Below, one piece after another: positions 32,613 to 41,602 of a stretch of 55,416 nucleotides of DNA (positions are counted from its first letter, which is position 1; each line of letters opens with the position of its first letter). The position numbers and the translations under genes were made by a program. The notes under the pieces were generated by a model. The model did no database searches. It was not told where the DNA came from and saw nothing but the letters and a program-made list of their open reading frames with translations. Source of the DNA: an uncultured Methylophilaceae bacterium (lineage in GTDB: Bacteria > Pseudomonadota > Gammaproteobacteria > Burkholderiales > Methylophilaceae); assembly GCA_905618945.1 (NCBI GenBank), contig CAJQTF010000013.1:1-55416 (forward strand). The letters are read 5' to 3'.

Positions 32613-33562
32613 TGGTTATGACTATTAGAATAACAACAACTTTACTATTACTCATACTGGCAATTTTAATGGCCAATCCGGCCCAAGCAGCTTGCACAAG
32701 AGATGCAGCAGGGGCAATTATTACTGATGCTGATGGTGGAAACAATATGACAAGCGCGGGGGATCAATGTAGTGAAATACCTGACAATTACTTAATAAAA
32801 TTCTTTAAAATGGGTATCTGTACTGCCGACCCAATGAATGCTGCTGGTAATCCAAATTTTTCTTCATGCTCTTTCATGCTTGACAATCCTGATGGCATTG
32901 ATCATGTTATAAAGATGCCAAACGAGGGCAGTCTTCCGACAGGTGATTTTGATATTCCACCAGGCACTTATACTCATATGGTCGGGGTTATGTCTAACAG
33001 ATTCGGTATTAAGCATACAGAAACATTTACTGAAGCACTTAGAGGTTTAACTGGCACAGGAACAACTTGTTGGTCTATTGCGGATAAGGTGACTAATTAT
33101 ACAAATGAAACTGTTAATAATACAACAAACACTCATGATGCAACTGCCACAGATAATGCACCTTCAACTAATGTCCTCGAATGTGGAACAGCTGCAGATG
33201 CTGATCCTGGGTTTAGCTACGAAGTGATTAACGTTTTCAGCAATGCCTGTTCTAATTGGGATGGATACTGGAATAGCGGAACTGGTCGAACTATGTCTAA
33301 TGGAACAGCTGAAGGAAAAATATTAAAAACTGATGAGACTGCGGCCACTGCTTGTACAGACGGTACTAAAATGCTTTGGGTGGTCGAATGGACAAACCAA
33401 AAAGTAGTAACCAAATCATCACAATTTAGTTTAGAGTTTAAGTTAACCGATTCTGTGAGTGTTGACTTAGGAACTGCAGGTGGCGTTGGTCAAGCAGTTA
33501 AGATGGGTGCTGACCCTGTGACATCAATTTTAGAAGTAACTGAGCCAAGCTTAGATCAATAA
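32612..33562 (+). CDS. Secreted eight-cysteine protein coupled to the barrel gene
   Basis: Function not recognised. A 316-residue protein with a clear signal peptide (MANPAQA before ACTR, cleavage near 27). The mature part has eight cysteines (28, 53, 70, 86, 153, 191, 213, 248), an even number suiting four disulfides. It is rich in Thr, Asn, Asp and Gly, with predicted beta-type stretches such as SQFSLEFKLTDSVSVDLG. There is no membrane anchor. The start is GTG 32612 inside the upstream stop (TAGTG), with AAGGA 5 bases before; ATG 32618 is possible. GC content looks higher than in flanking genes. Tight coupling to the barrel gene suggests the two act together at the cell surface. Confidence 0.75.
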   Translation: MVMTIRITTTLLLLILAILMANPAQAACTRDAAGAIITDADGGNNMTSAGDQCSEIPDNYLIKFFKMGICTADPMNAAGNPNFSSCSFMLDNPDGIDHVIKMPNEGSLPTGDFDIPPGTYTHMVGVMSNRFGIKHTETFTEALRGLTGTGTTCWSIADKVTNYTNETVNNTTNTHDATATDNAPSTNVLECGTAADADPGFSYEVINVFSNACSNWDGYWNSGTGRTMSNGTAEGKILKTDETAATACTDGTKMLWVVEWTNQKVVTKSSQFSLEFKLTDSVSVDLGTAGGVGQAVKMGADPVTSILEVTEPSLDQ

Positions 33563-33591
33563 AAAGATAAACTACTAGATGTATTAAGTTT

Positions 33592-33726
33592 ATGAAAGAT
33601 TTAATTAAGTTATTTATTCTTAAAATGGCGCCAAGAACTGCAGTTAAAGAAGCGCTATCTGTTCCCGACTGTAATGATTCATTTTTTGGTAAAAAAACTA
33701 GTTGTAAATTTACTATAAAAATTTAA
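33592..33726 (+). CDS. Possible small protein, 44 residues
   Basis: A short frame from ATG 33592 to TAA 33726, whose stop directly touches the ATG of the next gene (TAAATG). The product opens MKDLIKLFILKM and has two cysteines near its end (SVPDCNDSFFGKKTSCKF). It lies 29 bp after the eight-cysteine protein gene. Evidence is only position and coupling; there is no strong ribosome site, and it could be a chance frame or leader. Confidence 0.35.
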   Translation: MKDLIKLFILKMAPRTAVKEALSVPDCNDSFFGKKTSCKFTIKI

Positions 33727-33993
33727 ATGAAGAAGGTAATTTTTCTTTTACTCTTCGCTTCTTATCAAAATATACTTTCTGCAGAAATCCCATCAAAAAC
33801 CAAAAAAATAATAACAGTAGAAAGTTTGACAGTAACTAAAGAATGTAGAAGTTATAAAGAGATTGAAGGTAAGCAATATTGCGCAAAACGAAGTAGTATC
33901 ACCCTAAACTCATGTGGGCGCATGTCTGATTGGCCATGCATGGAAGAAAACGGCTGCCTAATAATAGACAAATTTACTTTAATAAATAATTAA
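33727..33993 (+). CDS. Small secreted cysteine-rich protein
   Basis: Not recognised. An 88-residue protein with a signal peptide (MKKVIFLLLFASYQNILSA, cleavage near 19). The mature part of about 69 residues has five cysteines (40, 52, 63, 71, 77) and looks disulfide-bonded and extracytoplasmic. It is the last gene of the cluster that begins with the inverse-autotransporter barrel, and it ends 35 bp before the 3' end of the tRNA-Arg gene on the other strand. An envelope role alongside the barrel is inferred from context only. Confidence 0.6.
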   Translation: MKKVIFLLLFASYQNILSAEIPSKTKKIITVESLTVTKECRSYKEIEGKQYCAKRSSITLNSCGRMSDWPCMEENGCLIIDKFTLINN

Positions 33994-34028
33994 TCTAATT
34001 CCAAGTTTAAAGAATTGTCCCCCTATTA

Positions 34029-34103
34029 TGGTACCCTCGACAAGAATCGAACTTGTATCTAGAGTTTAGGAAACTCCTATTCTATCCGTTGAACTACGAG
34101 GGT
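34029..34103 (-). tRNA. tRNA-Arg (anticodon CCT)
   Basis: A 75-nt cloverleaf on the minus strand with a perfect 7-bp acceptor stem ACCCTCG / CGAGGGT, anticodon loop TTCCTAA (CCT, reads AGG), a T-loop of TTCGATTC type and encoded CCA (34029-34031). The 5' end directly follows the stop codon of the aminopeptidase gene, so it may be cut from that transcript. Confidence 0.95.
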
Positions 34104-35570
34104 TTAAATCTTAAATCTTAATTTCATTATTTGGTGGACCATCTTTAATCCAAAGTTAACTCCAAAACCATTTACGTCACTCGATACAGCGCCTAGGCCT
34201 CCTTTTCGATTACTTGAAGATAGATCAATATGAACCCATGGGACATTATTTTCTACGAATCTTCCTAGAAATCTAGCGGCATGAATATGGTCAGGACCTC
34301 CTTCTAAATTGCATTGCTTTATGTCCGCAATTTTACTTTCAAGATCTTCTTCATAATCTTCATCGTAAGGGAATCCAGCAATTCTCTCTCCGGCTTCCGC
34401 ACCTGCCCCAATTGCCATACAGGATAATTCTGGCCGATTACTAATTGCCCCACTATATCGATCTCCCATGGCTACATGCATACATCCAGTTAAAGTAGCA
34501 AAATCAATAATAGCTTTCGGTTTTTTTCTAGAAGCTAAAGTTAAAGTGTCAGCCAATACCATTCTACCCTCTGCATCAGTATGAACAATTTCAATAGTCA
34601 CTCCATTTAATGCCCTAACAACATCATTCTGCTTGTAGGCCTTAGGTCCTATATGATTTTGAGCAATAGCCAGCCAACAATCTAATTTTACAGGTAAGTT
34701 AGCTAATGTAGCCGCCTGAAGTATTCCTAAAACGACCGCTGAACCATTCATATCTTCATGCATGCCATTCATATATTTCGCTGGCTTTAAATTATGGCCG
34801 CCTGTGTCAAAACATATCCCCTTACCAACTAGTGAAATAGTTTCTGTCGCTCCTTTGGGTTCGTATCTTAAATTAACAATTGCAGCATCTTGTGGCTCAG
34901 AACCCTGTCCAACTGCAAAGAATGCACCTGCACCCATTTTCTTTAATTTTGCCATAGGGTATTCCTGCAACTTCCATTTATTTTGTTTTGCTAATTTCTT
35001 AATTTTTCCTCTATAGATGGAAGGAGTTAGTTCATTTGGAGGTGTTATTGTTAACTCACGTGTTAAGGTGTTGCCAACTACAGTTGCTGAAATAGCCTTT
35101 AGATCAATAAGGGGGTCAGTCCCATAAAGAGTAAGCTTATTTAATTGTATATTTTTATTATTTTTTTTATGTGAAGGAAGATTTTGAGTATTTAAAAGCG
35201 TTACATAAACTGCAGCTTCACTCCATAATTTTGAAAGTTTATCTTCCACTTGGCACATAATAGAAATGGCAATAGGTTTTTCATTAACAATCAAGGCTAA
35301 TGTCTTTCTTAGTAATGTATGGCATTGAAATAAATTAATGTTATCTGATGCCATCGCCCAACAAATGATTCCCCCGTCTGGAAGCTCAGTTATAACTGGG
35401 ACTTTTTTTAAATCATTTAATTTCTTTCCAATTCGCTTAAGCTTTATCGCTAATATTTCTTGAAGCGGAAATTTTTTTTGGTTCTCGTCAATAACGAAAA
35501 TGCCGTGAGAAACTTTTTTAATTGTATTCTCTGTTGGAAGCTGATTTTTATTTTCAATTTTTGTAATCAT
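34104..35570 (-). CDS. M17 leucyl aminopeptidase family protein
   Basis: A 488-residue cytosolic metallo-aminopeptidase if started at ATG 35570, which has AAGG 5 to 6 bases upstream; an in-frame ATG at 35600 would add 10 residues without a better ribosome site. The catalytic C-terminal domain has GKGICFDTGGHNLKP (Lys250, Asp255), HEDMNGSA (Asp273) and HTDAEGRMVLADTL (Asp332, Glu334, Arg336), the two-zinc site and bicarbonate-site arginine of the family. It resembles the shorter PepA relatives rather than E. coli PepA with its DNA-binding domain. It cleaves N-terminal residues from peptides. Its TAA stop touches the 5' end of tRNA-Arg. Confidence 0.9.
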   Translation of the reverse strand: MITKIENKNQLPTENTIKKVSHGIFVIDENQKKFPLQEILAIKLKRIGKKLNDLKKVPVITELPDGGIICWAMASDNINLFQCHTLLRKTLALIVNEKPIAISIMCQVEDKLSKLWSEAAVYVTLLNTQNLPSHKKNNKNIQLNKLTLYGTDPLIDLKAISATVVGNTLTRELTITPPNELTPSIYRGKIKKLAKQNKWKLQEYPMAKLKKMGAGAFFAVGQGSEPQDAAIVNLRYEPKGATETISLVGKGICFDTGGHNLKPAKYMNGMHEDMNGSAVVLGILQAATLANLPVKLDCWLAIAQNHIGPKAYKQNDVVRALNGVTIEIVHTDAEGRMVLADTLTLASRKKPKAIIDFATLTGCMHVAMGDRYSGAISNRPELSCMAIGAGAEAGERIAGFPYDEDYEEDLESKIADIKQCNLEGGPDHIHAARFLGRFVENNVPWVHIDLSSSNRKGGLGAVSSDVNGFGVNFGLKMVHQIMKLRFKI

Positions 35571-35731
35571 ATATGACCTTATAAGTTTCATTATAAACAA
35601 TAACTTAAGATAAATATTTACTTAATAAATTATCAAATACTACTTGACCAAACTCTTTAAAAACACGAAAATACAGTTTAGTTAGTTTAATGTTATTTAC
35701 GTTTAAATAATAGACTGCAATTCACCAAATT

Positions 35732-35766
35732 AATTCTAAATAATTTTTAGATAATTAATTAGAATT
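35732..35766. promoter_or_regulatory. Inverted repeat upstream of aceE
   Basis: AATTCTAA (35732-35739) and TTAGAATT (35759-35766) form an inverted repeat with a 19-base spacer, 41 bp before the aceE ATG in the 206-bp gap after the aminopeptidase gene. It might be an operator. The region is extremely AT-rich, so a chance repeat is possible. I see nothing else in this gap except the aceE ribosome site. Confidence 0.3.
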
Positions 35767-35791
35767 ATTTCAATGATAATAAAAATTTCAT

Positions 35792-35806
35792 AGGGGTAGT
35801 ATGTAA
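35792..35806 (+). promoter_or_regulatory. Ribosome site and start-stop element before aceE
   Basis: AGGGG (35792-35796) is followed by ATGTAA (35801-35806), a start codon directly followed by a stop, and then the aceE ATG at 35807. The ribosome site is 4 bases from the first ATG and 10 from the second. A ribosome starting on the first ATG would stop at once and could re-initiate on aceE. Confidence 0.5.
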
Positions 35807-38461
35807 ATGGATTTGCTTCCAGACAGCGATATACAAGAAACGCAGGAGTGGATTGAGTCTTTAAATTCAGTTATTGAAACTGAAGGTACAGAGCGAGCTC
35901 ATTTTTTAATTGAAATGATGATCGATCAAGCCCGTCGTTCTGGTTCAAACCTTCCATACAAAGCAACTACTGCCTATGTAAATACCATACCATCTCACCT
36001 TCAACAAAAGCATCCTGGTAATCCAGATATGGAACGCAGGATTAGAGCTCTAATTCGTTGGAATGCAGTTATGACCGTGTTGAGGGCTAATACAAAATCC
36101 CCTGGCGTTGGCGGCCATATTGCAAGCTTTCAATCTGCCGCTACTCTCTACGATGTTGGCTTTAATCATTTTTTCCGCGGAGCTAATAAAGATTTTGGTG
36201 GGGATTTAGTATATTTTCAAGGCCATTCTTCTCCTGGTATTTACGCTAGAGCTTTCCTGGAGGGGAGAATTAACGAGGATCAACTCAACAACTTTAGAAT
36301 GGAAACAAATGGTGGTGGCTTATCCAGCTACCCCCATCCTTGGCTGATGCCTGAATTTTGGCAGTTTCCTACTGTATCGATGGGTCTAGGTCCAATTATG
36401 GGTATTTACCAAGCCCGTTATCTTAAATACCTTCATGATAGAGGCATCGCAGATACTTCCGATAGGAAAGTTTGGGTTTTCTGTGGTGACGGAGAGATGG
36501 ATGAGCCAGAATCCCTTGGTGCAATATCTTTAGCGTCAAGAGAAAATTTAGACAACCTTATTTTTGTTGTGAATTGTAACCTTCAAAGGCTAGATGGGCC
36601 AGTTAGAGGAAATGGAAAGATTATTCAGGAGTTAGAATCTGATTTTAGGGGTTCTGGATGGAATGTGCTTAAAGTAGTTTGGGGTTCTTATTGGGACCCA
36701 CTCTTTGCAATGGATAAAGATGGCTTACTTAAAAAGCGTATGGAAGAATGTGTTGATGGAGAATACCAAAATTTCAAAGCCAAGGGTGGTGCTTACACTA
36801 GGGAGCATTTCTTTGGAAAATATCCTGAGTTAAGAGAAATGGTCTCAGCTATGTCAGACAGTGATATATGGAGATTGAATAGAGGTGGTCATGACCCTCA
36901 TAAAGTTTATGCTGCATATGCCGCTGCCACTTCACATAAAGGACAGCCTTCTGTTGTCTTAGCAAAAACAGTCAAAGGTTACGGTATGGGTGATGCTGGT
37001 GAAGGTCAAAACATTACACATCAACAAAAAAGTATGGATGTTGAAGCTTTAAAAGCATTTAGAAGTCGATTTGATTTACCTATTAGCGACAAAGAAGTTG
37101 AAAATTTATCTTTCTACAAACCACCAGCTGATTCACCAGAAATTCAATACATGGAAGAAAGGAGAAAGAATTTAGGTGGTCACTTGCCTGCAAGAAGGCG
37201 TAAAGGAAATGCACTTAAAGTTCCAGCACTTTCTGCATTCTCAAATGTTCTAACCAGTTCTGGCGAACGAGAAATTTCTACTACTATGGCATTTGTGAGA
37301 ATTTTAAGCACCTTAGTTCGAGATAAAGAAATTGGTAAATATGTAGTCCCCATAGTGCCTGATGAAGCTAGAACCTTTGGTATGGAGGGGATGTTTAGAC
37401 AGCTCGGCATTTATTCATCAATTGGTCAGCTATACGAACCACAAGATTCTGATCAAGTGATGTTCTACAAGGAACAAAAAGATGGACAAATTTTAGAGGA
37501 AGGAATCAATGAGGCGGGCTCATTTTCTTCATGGATTGCAGCTGCAACCTCATATAGCACAACGGGAATTCAAACCATTCCTTTTTACATCTTTTACTCA
37601 ATGTTTGGATTTCAAAGAATTGGCGATCTAGCTTGGGCTGCCGGCGACTCGAGAGCGCGTGGATTTTTATTAGGAGCAACAGCTGGAAGGACAACCTTAA
37701 ATGGCGAAGGGCTTCAACACGAAGATGGGCATAGTCACTTAATATCAGCAACCATTCCTAATTGTGTATCTTATGACCCATGCTTTGCTTACGAATTAGC
37801 TGTAATCATACAAAATGGGCTTGAGCGAATGATCCAAAACCAAGAAGATGTTTATTACTACATCACCGTTATGAATGAAAATTACCAACATCCTGAAATG
37901 CCAAAAAATATTGAAAAAAATATTATCCAAGGTATTTATAAGTTTTCTGAAAGCAAATTAAAAGCACCTAAAGTCCAACTTATGGGAAGCGGTGTTATTT
38001 TAAGGGAAGTTATTGCAGCAGCAAAAATGCTGGAGTCAGAATGGAATGTTTCTGCCGATATTTATAGCGTTACAAGTTTTACTGAGTTAAGAAGAGAGGC
38101 TCTAGATAATGAACGCTGGAATATGTTGAACCCTGATAAAAAACAAAAAATATCTATAATTCAAGAAATTATATCTGATCAAGAAAGTCCTATTGTTGCC
38201 TCAACCGATTATATGAAGTCATATGCGGAACAGATTGCAAACTTCATACCCAATAAGTTTGTCTCTCTAGGGACAGATGGGTATGGACGCTCAGATAGTC
38301 GTGAAGCTCTGAGAAGCTTCTTTGAGGTGGACAGATATTACATAGTTGTTGCAGCACTTAAAGCTTTAGTTGATAGCAAAAAAATTGATATAGAAATACT
38401 TACGAAAGCAATAAGAAAATATAAAATGAACAATAATAAACCTAATCCGGTTTCCATTTAA
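35807..38461 (+). CDS. aceE: Pyruvate dehydrogenase E1 component (homodimeric)
   Basis: An 884-residue thiamine-diphosphate enzyme that decarboxylates pyruvate and passes the acetyl group to E2 lipoyl domains. The ThDP motif GDGEMDEPES (227-236) runs to Asn256-Asn258. The active-site segments GGHIASFQSAATLYDVGFNHFF (103 onward, in part) and EDGHSH are present. The length matches E. coli AceE (887). Expression may be set by the start-stop element and inverted repeat upstream. It is followed by aceF after 7 bp and lpd after 4 bp more, a complete complex operon. Confidence 0.98.
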   Translation: MDLLPDSDIQETQEWIESLNSVIETEGTERAHFLIEMMIDQARRSGSNLPYKATTAYVNTIPSHLQQKHPGNPDMERRIRALIRWNAVMTVLRANTKSPGVGGHIASFQSAATLYDVGFNHFFRGANKDFGGDLVYFQGHSSPGIYARAFLEGRINEDQLNNFRMETNGGGLSSYPHPWLMPEFWQFPTVSMGLGPIMGIYQARYLKYLHDRGIADTSDRKVWVFCGDGEMDEPESLGAISLASRENLDNLIFVVNCNLQRLDGPVRGNGKIIQELESDFRGSGWNVLKVVWGSYWDPLFAMDKDGLLKKRMEECVDGEYQNFKAKGGAYTREHFFGKYPELREMVSAMSDSDIWRLNRGGHDPHKVYAAYAAATSHKGQPSVVLAKTVKGYGMGDAGEGQNITHQQKSMDVEALKAFRSRFDLPISDKEVENLSFYKPPADSPEIQYMEERRKNLGGHLPARRRKGNALKVPALSAFSNVLTSSGEREISTTMAFVRILSTLVRDKEIGKYVVPIVPDEARTFGMEGMFRQLGIYSSIGQLYEPQDSDQVMFYKEQKDGQILEEGINEAGSFSSWIAAATSYSTTGIQTIPFYIFYSMFGFQRIGDLAWAAGDSRARGFLLGATAGRTTLNGEGLQHEDGHSHLISATIPNCVSYDPCFAYELAVIIQNGLERMIQNQEDVYYYITVMNENYQHPEMPKNIEKNIIQGIYKFSESKLKAPKVQLMGSGVILREVIAAAKMLESEWNVSADIYSVTSFTELRREALDNERWNMLNPDKKQKISIIQEIISDQESPIVASTDYMKSYAEQIANFIPNKFVSLGTDGYGRSDSREALRSFFEVDRYYIVVAALKALVDSKKIDIEILTKAIRKYKMNNNKPNPVSI

Positions 38462-38468
38462 GGTCACT

Positions 38469-39776
38469 ATGCCGACACAAGAAATTATAATCCCTGATAT
38501 TGGTAGCTTTGATGATGTAGATGTCATTGAGGTGTTGGTAAGTGTTGGTGATAGCATAAAAATAGATGACCCTCTTGTTACTCTAGAGACAGAAAAAGCT
38601 TCGATGGATATACCTGCAAGTGCATCAGGGATAATTAAAGAATTAACAATAAAAGTTGGTGATAAGGTTAAAGAGGGTCTCGTGTATGGCTTACTTGAAA
38701 CGCAAGAAAACCCTGAAGAAAAAGTCAAAGAAAAACAAGCTGTAAAAAATCCTGAAGAGAAAATAATACCGCAACCTTCGCGAGCTTCTCAAGAACCGCC
38801 AGCTAAAAAAGAACCAACTCACAAACCTATCCCTATCGGTGAAAGTAACTTAGTTAGCAGTGACAAACCATCTCACGCATCGCCTTCTTCTAGAAAATTT
38901 GCAAGGAGTCTGGGTGTTAACTTAGGCTTTGTAAATGGATCTGGTCTAAAAAATAGAATTTTAATTGAAGATATTCAGGCCTATGTGAAAGGCGAAATGA
39001 GCAAGCCTCGCTCAGAAAACATGGGAAATCAATTTGCACCAATTCCAATGCCAAATATTGATTTCTCTAAATTTGGATCGATTGAAACAAAGCCGCTCTC
39101 AAAAATTAAAAAAATATCTGGGGCAAACCTTCACAGAAATTGGGTAACTGCTCCACACGTAACGCAATTTGATAATGCAGACATTACCGATCTTGAGATC
39201 TTTAGAAAAGATATGCAAAAAGAAGCTGACAAAAAGGGAATTAAACTTACCCTTTTAGCTTTTTTAATTAAGGCCTGTGTTAGCGCTTTAAAAACTTATC
39301 CAGTTTTTAATAGCTCCCTCTCGCCGGATGGTGAGAGTTTAATCTTAAAAGATTATTATAATATCGGGTTTGCTTGCGATACACCCGATGGATTAGTTGT
39401 TCCTGTTGTAAAAGATGCGCTAAAAAAAGATATCCTTGAGATTGCAGAAGATTTAATAAGGCTTTCTGCTAAAGCACGTGAAAGAAAGTTAAAGATGGAT
39501 GAAATGCAAGGTGGTACTTTTTCAATTTCAAGTCTTGGTGGAATTGGTGGTACAAAATTTACGCCAATAATTAATTGTCCTGAAGTGGCTATATTAGGTG
39601 TATCTCGCTCAGCTATGCAGCCAATTTATAATAAAGATAAAAAAGAATTTGAGCCTAGATTAATTCTGCCGCTATCTTTGTCTTACGATCATAGAGTCGT
39701 GGATGGTGCAGATGGTGCAAGGTTTACAAGGCACCTGGAGATGATGTTATCTGACGTAAGGCGTCTGTTACTATAA
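38469..39776 (+). CDS. aceF: Dihydrolipoyllysine acetyltransferase, E2 of pyruvate dehydrogenase
   Basis: A 435-residue E2. One lipoyl domain (1-78) with the lipoylated Lys43 in ETEKASMD is followed by a Pro/Lys/Glu-rich linker, a peripheral subunit-binding domain (about 137-174), a second linker and the acetyltransferase core with DHRVVDGAD (407-415, catalytic His408). E. coli AceF has three lipoyl domains; this one has a single copy. A further lipoyl domain is carried by the E3 subunit encoded next. AAGGT precedes the ATG. Confidence 0.97.
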   Translation: MPTQEIIIPDIGSFDDVDVIEVLVSVGDSIKIDDPLVTLETEKASMDIPASASGIIKELTIKVGDKVKEGLVYGLLETQENPEEKVKEKQAVKNPEEKIIPQPSRASQEPPAKKEPTHKPIPIGESNLVSSDKPSHASPSSRKFARSLGVNLGFVNGSGLKNRILIEDIQAYVKGEMSKPRSENMGNQFAPIPMPNIDFSKFGSIETKPLSKIKKISGANLHRNWVTAPHVTQFDNADITDLEIFRKDMQKEADKKGIKLTLLAFLIKACVSALKTYPVFNSSLSPDGESLILKDYYNIGFACDTPDGLVVPVVKDALKKDILEIAEDLIRLSAKARERKLKMDEMQGGTFSISSLGGIGGTKFTPIINCPEVAILGVSRSAMQPIYNKDKKEFEPRLILPLSLSYDHRVVDGADGARFTRHLEMMLSDVRRLLL

Positions 39777-39780
39777 AAAT

Positions 39781-41541
39781 ATGACGAAATTAATTCCCAT
39801 CCCTATTCCAGATATTGGTAGCTTTGATTCAGTAGAAGTAATCGAGGTTATGGTTAAAGTTGGTGATTCTATCAAAAAAGAAGATTCTTTAATTGTCGTG
39901 GAATCAGAAAAAGCGTCGATGGATATTCCATCACCCTTCGAAGGTGTTGTAGAAGAAATTAGGGTTAAGGTTGGGGATCATGTCAAAGAAGGTATTGAAA
40001 TTATAACTATCACCTCGTCTGAGAGTGTAACTGAAAAAATCCCAGAAAAAAAAGCTAAAAATAAAGAAGAGTTAGCTCACAAAGATGAGTCTATAAATAC
40101 CAAGCCCCAAGCTACAGAAAGTAAAACTCCAGATTTAATTTGTGAAGTTGCTGTATTAGGTTCGGGTCCTGGTGGTTACACCGCAGCATTTCGAGCATCC
40201 GATTTAGGTAAAAAAGTTATCCTGATTGAGCGTTATTCAACTATTGGTGGGGTTTGTTTGAATGTAGGTTGTATTCCCTCTAAGGCACTCCTTCATACTG
40301 CAAAAGTAATTACTGATGCAGAAGATACTGCACATCATGGAGTAACATTTAGTAAGCCTAAAATTGATTTAGAGCAATTGCGCAACTGGAAATCAAACAA
40401 GGTTGTTAAAAAGCTTACTATGGGATTATCCCAAATGGCCAAACAAAGAAATGTTGAAATTGTTGAAGGCACAGGTGTATTTTTATCACCACACCAAATT
40501 GAAGTCACCATGGCTGATAAAAGTACAAAGGTAATTAGTTTTGATTCAGCAATTATTGCTGCCGGCTCTCAGCCTACATCAATTCCTGGAACTCCAGATG
40601 ATCCTCGCATTATGGATTCAACGGGTGCACTGGAATTAAAAGATATCCCAAAAAAACTTTTGATTGTCGGAGGTGGAATCATTGGGCTTGAAATGGGCAC
40701 AGTTTATGACGCACTCGGTAGTTCTGTCTCGGTGGTTGAATTAACAGATGGGCTGATACAAGGGTGTGATCGAGATATTGTCAGACCCCTACACAAAAGA
40801 ATGGAAAAACGTTTCGAAAATATATGGTTAGAAACTAAAGTTACAAAAATTGAAGCAAAAAAAGAAGGAATTATGGTTCATTTTGAAGGGGGTAATGCGC
40901 CCAAAGAGGAGATGTATGATCGAGTATTAGTATCGGTGGGAAGAAAGCCTAATGGTCATAAAATAGACGCCGAAAAAGCTGGTGTTAATGTCGACGAGCA
41001 AGGTTATATAGCAGCAAATAAACAAATGAAGACTAATGTAGGCCATATCTATGCAATTGGTGACATTATTGGCCAACCTATGCTAGCTCACAAAGCCACC
41101 CATGAAGGAAAAATAGCGGCAGAAGTAATAGCCGGAGAAAAAGTAGAATTTCAAGCCATGACGATTCCATCAGTCGCCTATACAGACCCAGAAATCGCAT
41201 GGGCTGGGGTTACTGAAGAAGAAGCAAAAGCTCAAAATTTAGAAATAGAAAAATCAGTATTTCCTTGGGCTGCTAGTGGGAGAGCCATCTCAACAAACCG
41301 GACCGAGGGTATGACAAAGTTAATATTCGATAAAAAAACACAAAGAATCATCGGCGCTGGAATTGTTGGGACTAATGCAGGGGAGCTAATAGCAGAAACA
41401 GTTCTATCAATAGAAATGGGTGCAGATGCTCATGATATTGGCTTATCTATCCACCCTCACCCAACACTTTCAGAATCAGTGGCAATGGCAGCAGAAATAA
41501 AAGAAGGCACAATTACTGATTTATATATTAAGAAGAAATAA
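39781..41541 (+). CDS. lpdA: Dihydrolipoamide dehydrogenase E3 with N-terminal lipoyl domain
   Basis: A 586-residue flavoprotein. The N-terminal lipoyl domain (1-78, Lys44 in ESEKASMD) and a charged linker (80-118) precede the E3 core. The FAD loop is [10 protein letters not shown] (127-136), the redox disulfide Cys159-x4-Cys164 ([13 protein letters not shown]) is intact, the NAD loop is [10 protein letters not shown], and the C-terminal HPHPTLSE carries the catalytic His-Glu pair. This lipoyl-E3 fusion is known in Neisseria and other betaproteobacteria. It reoxidises dihydrolipoyl groups of the complex. Confidence 0.97.
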   Translation: MTKLIPIPIPDIGSFDSVEVIEVMVKVGDSIKKEDSLIVVESEKASMDIPSPFEGVVEEIRVKVGDHVKEGIEIITITSSESVTEKIPEKKAKNKEELAHKDESINTKPQATESKTPDLICEVAVLGSGPGGYTAAFRASDLGKKVILIERYSTIGGVCLNVGCIPSKALLHTAKVITDAEDTAHHGVTFSKPKIDLEQLRNWKSNKVVKKLTMGLSQMAKQRNVEIVEGTGVFLSPHQIEVTMADKSTKVISFDSAIIAAGSQPTSIPGTPDDPRIMDSTGALELKDIPKKLLIVGGGIIGLEMGTVYDALGSSVSVVELTDGLIQGCDRDIVRPLHKRMEKRFENIWLETKVTKIEAKKEGIMVHFEGGNAPKEEMYDRVLVSVGRKPNGHKIDAEKAGVNVDEQGYIAANKQMKTNVGHIYAIGDIIGQPMLAHKATHEGKIAAEVIAGEKVEFQAMTIPSVAYTDPEIAWAGVTEEEAKAQNLEIEKSVFPWAASGRAISTNRTEGMTKLIFDKKTQRIIGAGIVGTNAGELIAETVLSIEMGADAHDIGLSIHPHPTLSESVAMAAEIKEGTITDLYIKKK

Positions 41542-41573
41542 AAATTAATTAAGGCCTTAAGTAAGTTAAAAAT

Positions 41574-41602
41574 GCCTCATAATTTTTTTATGGGGCTTTT
41601 TT
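41574..41602. terminator. Bidirectional terminator between lpdA and coaX
   Basis: GCCTCAT (41574-41580) pairs with ATGGGGC (41590-41596), with a T-run (41597-41602) on the plus strand for lpdA. On the other side, A-rich bases (41568-41572) give a short T-run for coaX on the minus strand. Confidence 0.75.

Noticed and set aside
38366-38728. 120-codon minus-strand frame across the aceE-aceF junction
   Set aside because: It is antisense to two certain genes and has no recognisable features.
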